NCBI GenBank assembly: GCA_900318495.1
Contig: ONLA01000006.1
Span: forward strand, 1 to 34,260
Length of the DNA: 34,260 bases
Origin: an uncultured Eubacteriales bacterium
GTDB taxonomy: Bacteria > Bacillota > Clostridia > Oscillospirales > Acutalibacteraceae
Direction of reading: 5' to 3'
The notes beneath the pieces are model-generated. The model was not told the origin of the DNA, searched no databases, and worked only from the letters and a program-made list of their open reading frames with translations. Positions 32,065 to 34,260 of this stretch are shown one piece after another. The first letter of the stretch is position 1; the number at the start of each line of letters is the position of its first letter. The position numbers and the translations under genes are program-made.

Positions 32065-34260
32065 ATGTTCAAAAAAGCACTTAGCATTATGCTTTCACTG
32101 ATGCTTGTCGTTTCTGCTTTCAGCATGGCGGTTGTTCCCGCAAGCGCTGCCGTAGCAGACGATTCAGTGAACGCTAATGCGGACACAGAAGTTGCTCCTG
32201 TAGGCGACGATGTTCTTACAGTAAAAGCTACTTCTAACCTGTTCCCCGAAACAACTTACACCTTCACTAAGGATGAGCTTACTGCGAACAACAATAAAGT
32301 AACAATCACTTACTTTATTAACAGCGCAAAAGATATGCTTAATTCTCAGTGGGCGTTAACTTATGACGAGGATCAGACAGGTTTACTTACAGTTAACGAA
32401 GCAGACAACATTACAGAGAACGAAGATGAAGAAATCATCAGCACTGTAATGCCCAAGGCTTCTGACGCTGTAATTAACTTTGAAACAAGTGACGCTACTC
32501 CTACAATCAGAGGTAACTGCACAAAGCTTGGTCTTTACAAGCTTTCAAAGAAGGGCGACTATGTACCTTTCGTATCTGTAACATTTACAGCTAACGGTAC
32601 AGGTAACGCTACAGTTAATCTCGACATTGAGGAAATGGCAGTTTCAAAGCTTCAGCCAGGTAAAACACAGACTCAGGACGAAGACGAAGAGCAGCTTATC
32701 ACTAACTCAACAGTTAACGATGAAGTAACCTTCGAATACACAACCGGTACAGACGTTTACGCCGGCGCTGACAAGAAGGACACTTATACTGAGCCCGAAC
32801 AGCCTACAACAGTTGAGGAAACTACTGTTGAAGAAACAACAGCAGAGCCCACAACCGTTGAGCCGACAACTATCGAGGAAACAACTGTTGAGGAAACAAC
32901 CGTTGAAGAAACAACTGTTGAAGAAACAACAGAAGCTCCCGAAGAAACAACAGCGGCACCTGTCGGTGATGACAAGCTCAACGTTAAGGTAACTTCAAAT
33001 CTCTTCGGAGAATCAATCAAATCATATGACGCTTCTACAAAGCAGATTACTGTTGTATATGAAATGAGTATCCCCGGCTATGCGTTTGTTAACAGCGATG
33101 TTACATTCACATACGATCCCGCTGTATTCAAGTATGCTTCAAGTAATAAGGACGAAGAACTTTGCCCCGTTGCAGGCAGCCTCTTCGTTTGCACACCGCC
33201 CACATTCCCCGTATTCGGTGAAGAGGGCATCATCACAGGTAACTTCTCAGAAGTTAACAACAGACTCAAGGCTTACAACGCTGACGGCACACCTGTTACA
33301 TTCTTCAAGGTTGTTCTTGATGTAAACGAAGGCGCTTCAGGCGACACAACTGTTGACCTTAACTTCAAGAACCTCAGAATCTGCCCCGAGGACAAGCTCC
33401 CCGAGAATGATTCAGAGCTTATCATTAAGAAGAACACTCTCCAGGTTCCCGAAGAAGAACTCGAGAAGATGAATCTTAACGATTACTCAACTGACGGTAA
33501 GGAAGAAGAGCCCACAACAGAGGAGCCCACAGAGCCCGCATCAGAGCCTCCCGTTGTTGAAGATCACATCTACAGCGTAGCAGGTTCAAACGACGCTCTC
33601 GGCAACTGGGACGCTACAAACGTTTCAACCGAAATGACAAAGGGCGACGACGGTCTCTACACCTTCACAACACCTATGGACGCTGAAAACGGCGTAATGT
33701 TCAAGGTTGTTGAAGATCACAGCTGGGATGTTGCTTACGGTGACGAAAACGGCAACAACGTTGTATTCAACGTAAAAGAACCCTGTGATGTAACAATCAC
33801 ATTTAACCCCGAAACAAAGGAAATCAACGTTACAGGCACCGGCGTAGAGTATCCCATTTCATTTGAAATCGATGCTATCCGCGCGGTTGGTAACGGTGAC
33901 GGCAACTGGCTTAACGGTGCCGCTTGGGATCCCGCTGACGACAGCAACATTATGACAGAGGTATCCGACAAGGTTTACGAAATCACATTTGAAAACGTAG
34001 ACGCATCATTTGCTTATCAGGTTAAGTGCGCAGCTAACGGCAGCTGGGCTGCTAACTGGGGTACTCCCAAGGATTCAGGCTTCACACCTGAAGTAGGTGT
34101 TCCGTTTGACGCAGGATGGGACGGCGACAACGCTAACTTTGAAGTTGAGGAAGACGGCGCAACCGTTAAGATTCAGCTCGACCTCAGAGAATTTGACTAT
34201 GCTACAAAGCAGGGCGCTAAGATGACAATCAGCGTTGATTATCCCGGCGAGGAGCCCACA
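32065..34260 (+). CDS. Large secreted multidomain protein, 3' end outside the window
   Basis: The first 732 residues of a longer protein, open to the window edge. A signal peptide (about 1-28, AxA site at 26-28) precedes two related beta-rich modules, residues about 50-245 and 302-470, both beginning DD-x-L-x-VK-x-TSNLF and resembling cohesin-like domains. Between them lies a T/V/E-rich stalk (about 248-297, repeated TTVEE). After a second Pro/Glu/Thr linker (about 479-499) come two modules (about 502-595 and 596-730) of a carbohydrate-binding look, with LGNWDA and NGDGNWLNGA near the start and aromatic residues in the strands; they recall starch-binding X25-type modules, but this is only resemblance. 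A perfect GGAGG site precedes ATG 32065. Thr codons are mostly ACA, unlike the ACC-rich housekeeping genes here. Confidence 0.85.
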   Translation, partial: MFKKALSIMLSLMLVVSAFSMAVVPASAAVADDSVNANADTEVAPVGDDVLTVKATSNLFPETTYTFTKDELTANNNKVTITYFINSAKDMLNSQWALTYDEDQTGLLTVNEADNITENEDEEIISTVMPKASDAVINFETSDATPTIRGNCTKLGLYKLSKKGDYVPFVSVTFTANGTGNATVNLDIEEMAVSKLQPGKTQTQDEDEEQLITNSTVNDEVTFEYTTGTDVYAGADKKDTYTEPEQPTTVEETTVEETTAEPTTVEPTTIEETTVEETTVEETTVEETTEAPEETTAAPVGDDKLNVKVTSNLFGESIKSYDASTKQITVVYEMSIPGYAFVNSDVTFTYDPAVFKYASSNKDEELCPVAGSLFVCTPPTFPVFGEEGIITGNFSEVNNRLKAYNADGTPVTFFKVVLDVNEGASGDTTVDLNFKNLRICPEDKLPENDSELIIKKNTLQVPEEELEKMNLNDYSTDGKEEEPTTEEPTEPASEPPVVEDHIYSVAGSNDALGNWDATNVSTEMTKGDDGLYTFTTPMDAENGVMFKVVEDHSWDVAYGDENGNNVVFNVKEPCDVTITFNPETKEINVTGTGVEYPISFEIDAIRAVGNGDGNWLNGAAWDPADDSNIMTEVSDKVYEITFENVDASFAYQVKCAANGSWAANWGTPKDSGFTPEVGVPFDAGWDGDNANFEVEEDGATVKIQLDLREFDYATKQGAKMTISVDYPGEEPT
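32806..32955 (+). repeat. TTVEE-type coding repeat
   Basis: About seven imperfect 15-base units coding for TTVEE (ACA/ACT-ACA/ACT-GTT-GAG/GAA-GAA) form the stalk of the secreted protein. The repeat suggests an extended spacer, possibly O-glycosylated on Thr. Confidence 0.85.

Noticed and set aside
32806-32955. Tandem repeat considered as a CRISPR array
   Set aside because: Units are in frame, about 15 bases, imperfect and without spacers; they code for a TTVEE stalk.
32784-33020. Minus-strand open frame over the TTVEE repeat
   Set aside because: It is a Val/Ser repeat made by reading the stalk repeat backwards; no start signal.

Overview
This window looks like an ordinary chromosomal segment of a spore-forming, low-to-mid-GC Firmicute. 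It most likely comes from class Clostridia, near Ruminococcus/Oscillospiraceae. Pointers are the sporulation genes (ylbJ-, yqfC- and yqfD-like), typical Gram-positive genes (fakA/yloV, recG, ymdB, a dacF-type D,D-carboxypeptidase), strong Shine-Dalgarno sites with some TTG starts, and a Ruminococcus-like secreted protein with threonine/glutamate linkers. The genus is an inference. I see no rRNA, tRNA, CRISPR array, transposase or phage gene.

Layout. (1) 1-1701: a membrane-anchored RsbU/SpoIIE-type PP2C phosphatase with its own promoter. (2) 1756-5191, minus strand: ylbJ-like gene, asparagine synthetase and a PAP2 phosphatase, read in that order. (3) 5253-7518, plus strand, divergent from ylbJ: yqfC, yqfD and the ymdB-type phosphodiesterase. 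(4) 7552-13006: fakA, a strong hairpin terminator, recG, and a D,D-carboxypeptidase ended by a second terminator. (5) 13024-15276: a divergent EF-G paralogue with its own promoter and terminator. (6) 15283-18590: a ferrous-iron uptake operon, feoA-feoA-feoB plus a 55-residue Cys-rich membrane protein, with three copies of a GTTAG-N6-CTAAC palindrome. (7) 18619-22193: a tandem-FHA ABC ATPase, its permease, a PP2C phosphatase and a small internally duplicated protein, closed by a bidirectional terminator. (8) 22208-23847, minus strand: a sodium/solute symporter of the PutP type. (9) 23905-31886: alr, polA, an arginine-phosphatase-like LMW-PTP, rimI, tsaD, a DUF4190-like protein, a cyclophilin and galE; the first five are translationally coupled or nearly so. 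(10) 31990-end: the 5' part of a large secreted multidomain protein, cut by the window edge.

How the parts fit. Most of the content is housekeeping: wall synthesis (alr, D,D-carboxypeptidase), DNA replication/repair (polA, recG), tRNA and ribosomal-protein modification (tsaD, rimI), phospholipid precursor supply (fakA), iron uptake and sporulation. The least routine parts are the FHA-ABC/permease/PP2C cluster, which suggests a phosphorylation-gated exporter; the EF-G paralogue with altered G3, G4 and G5 motifs; the repeated palindromes in the feo operon; and the secreted protein at the right edge.
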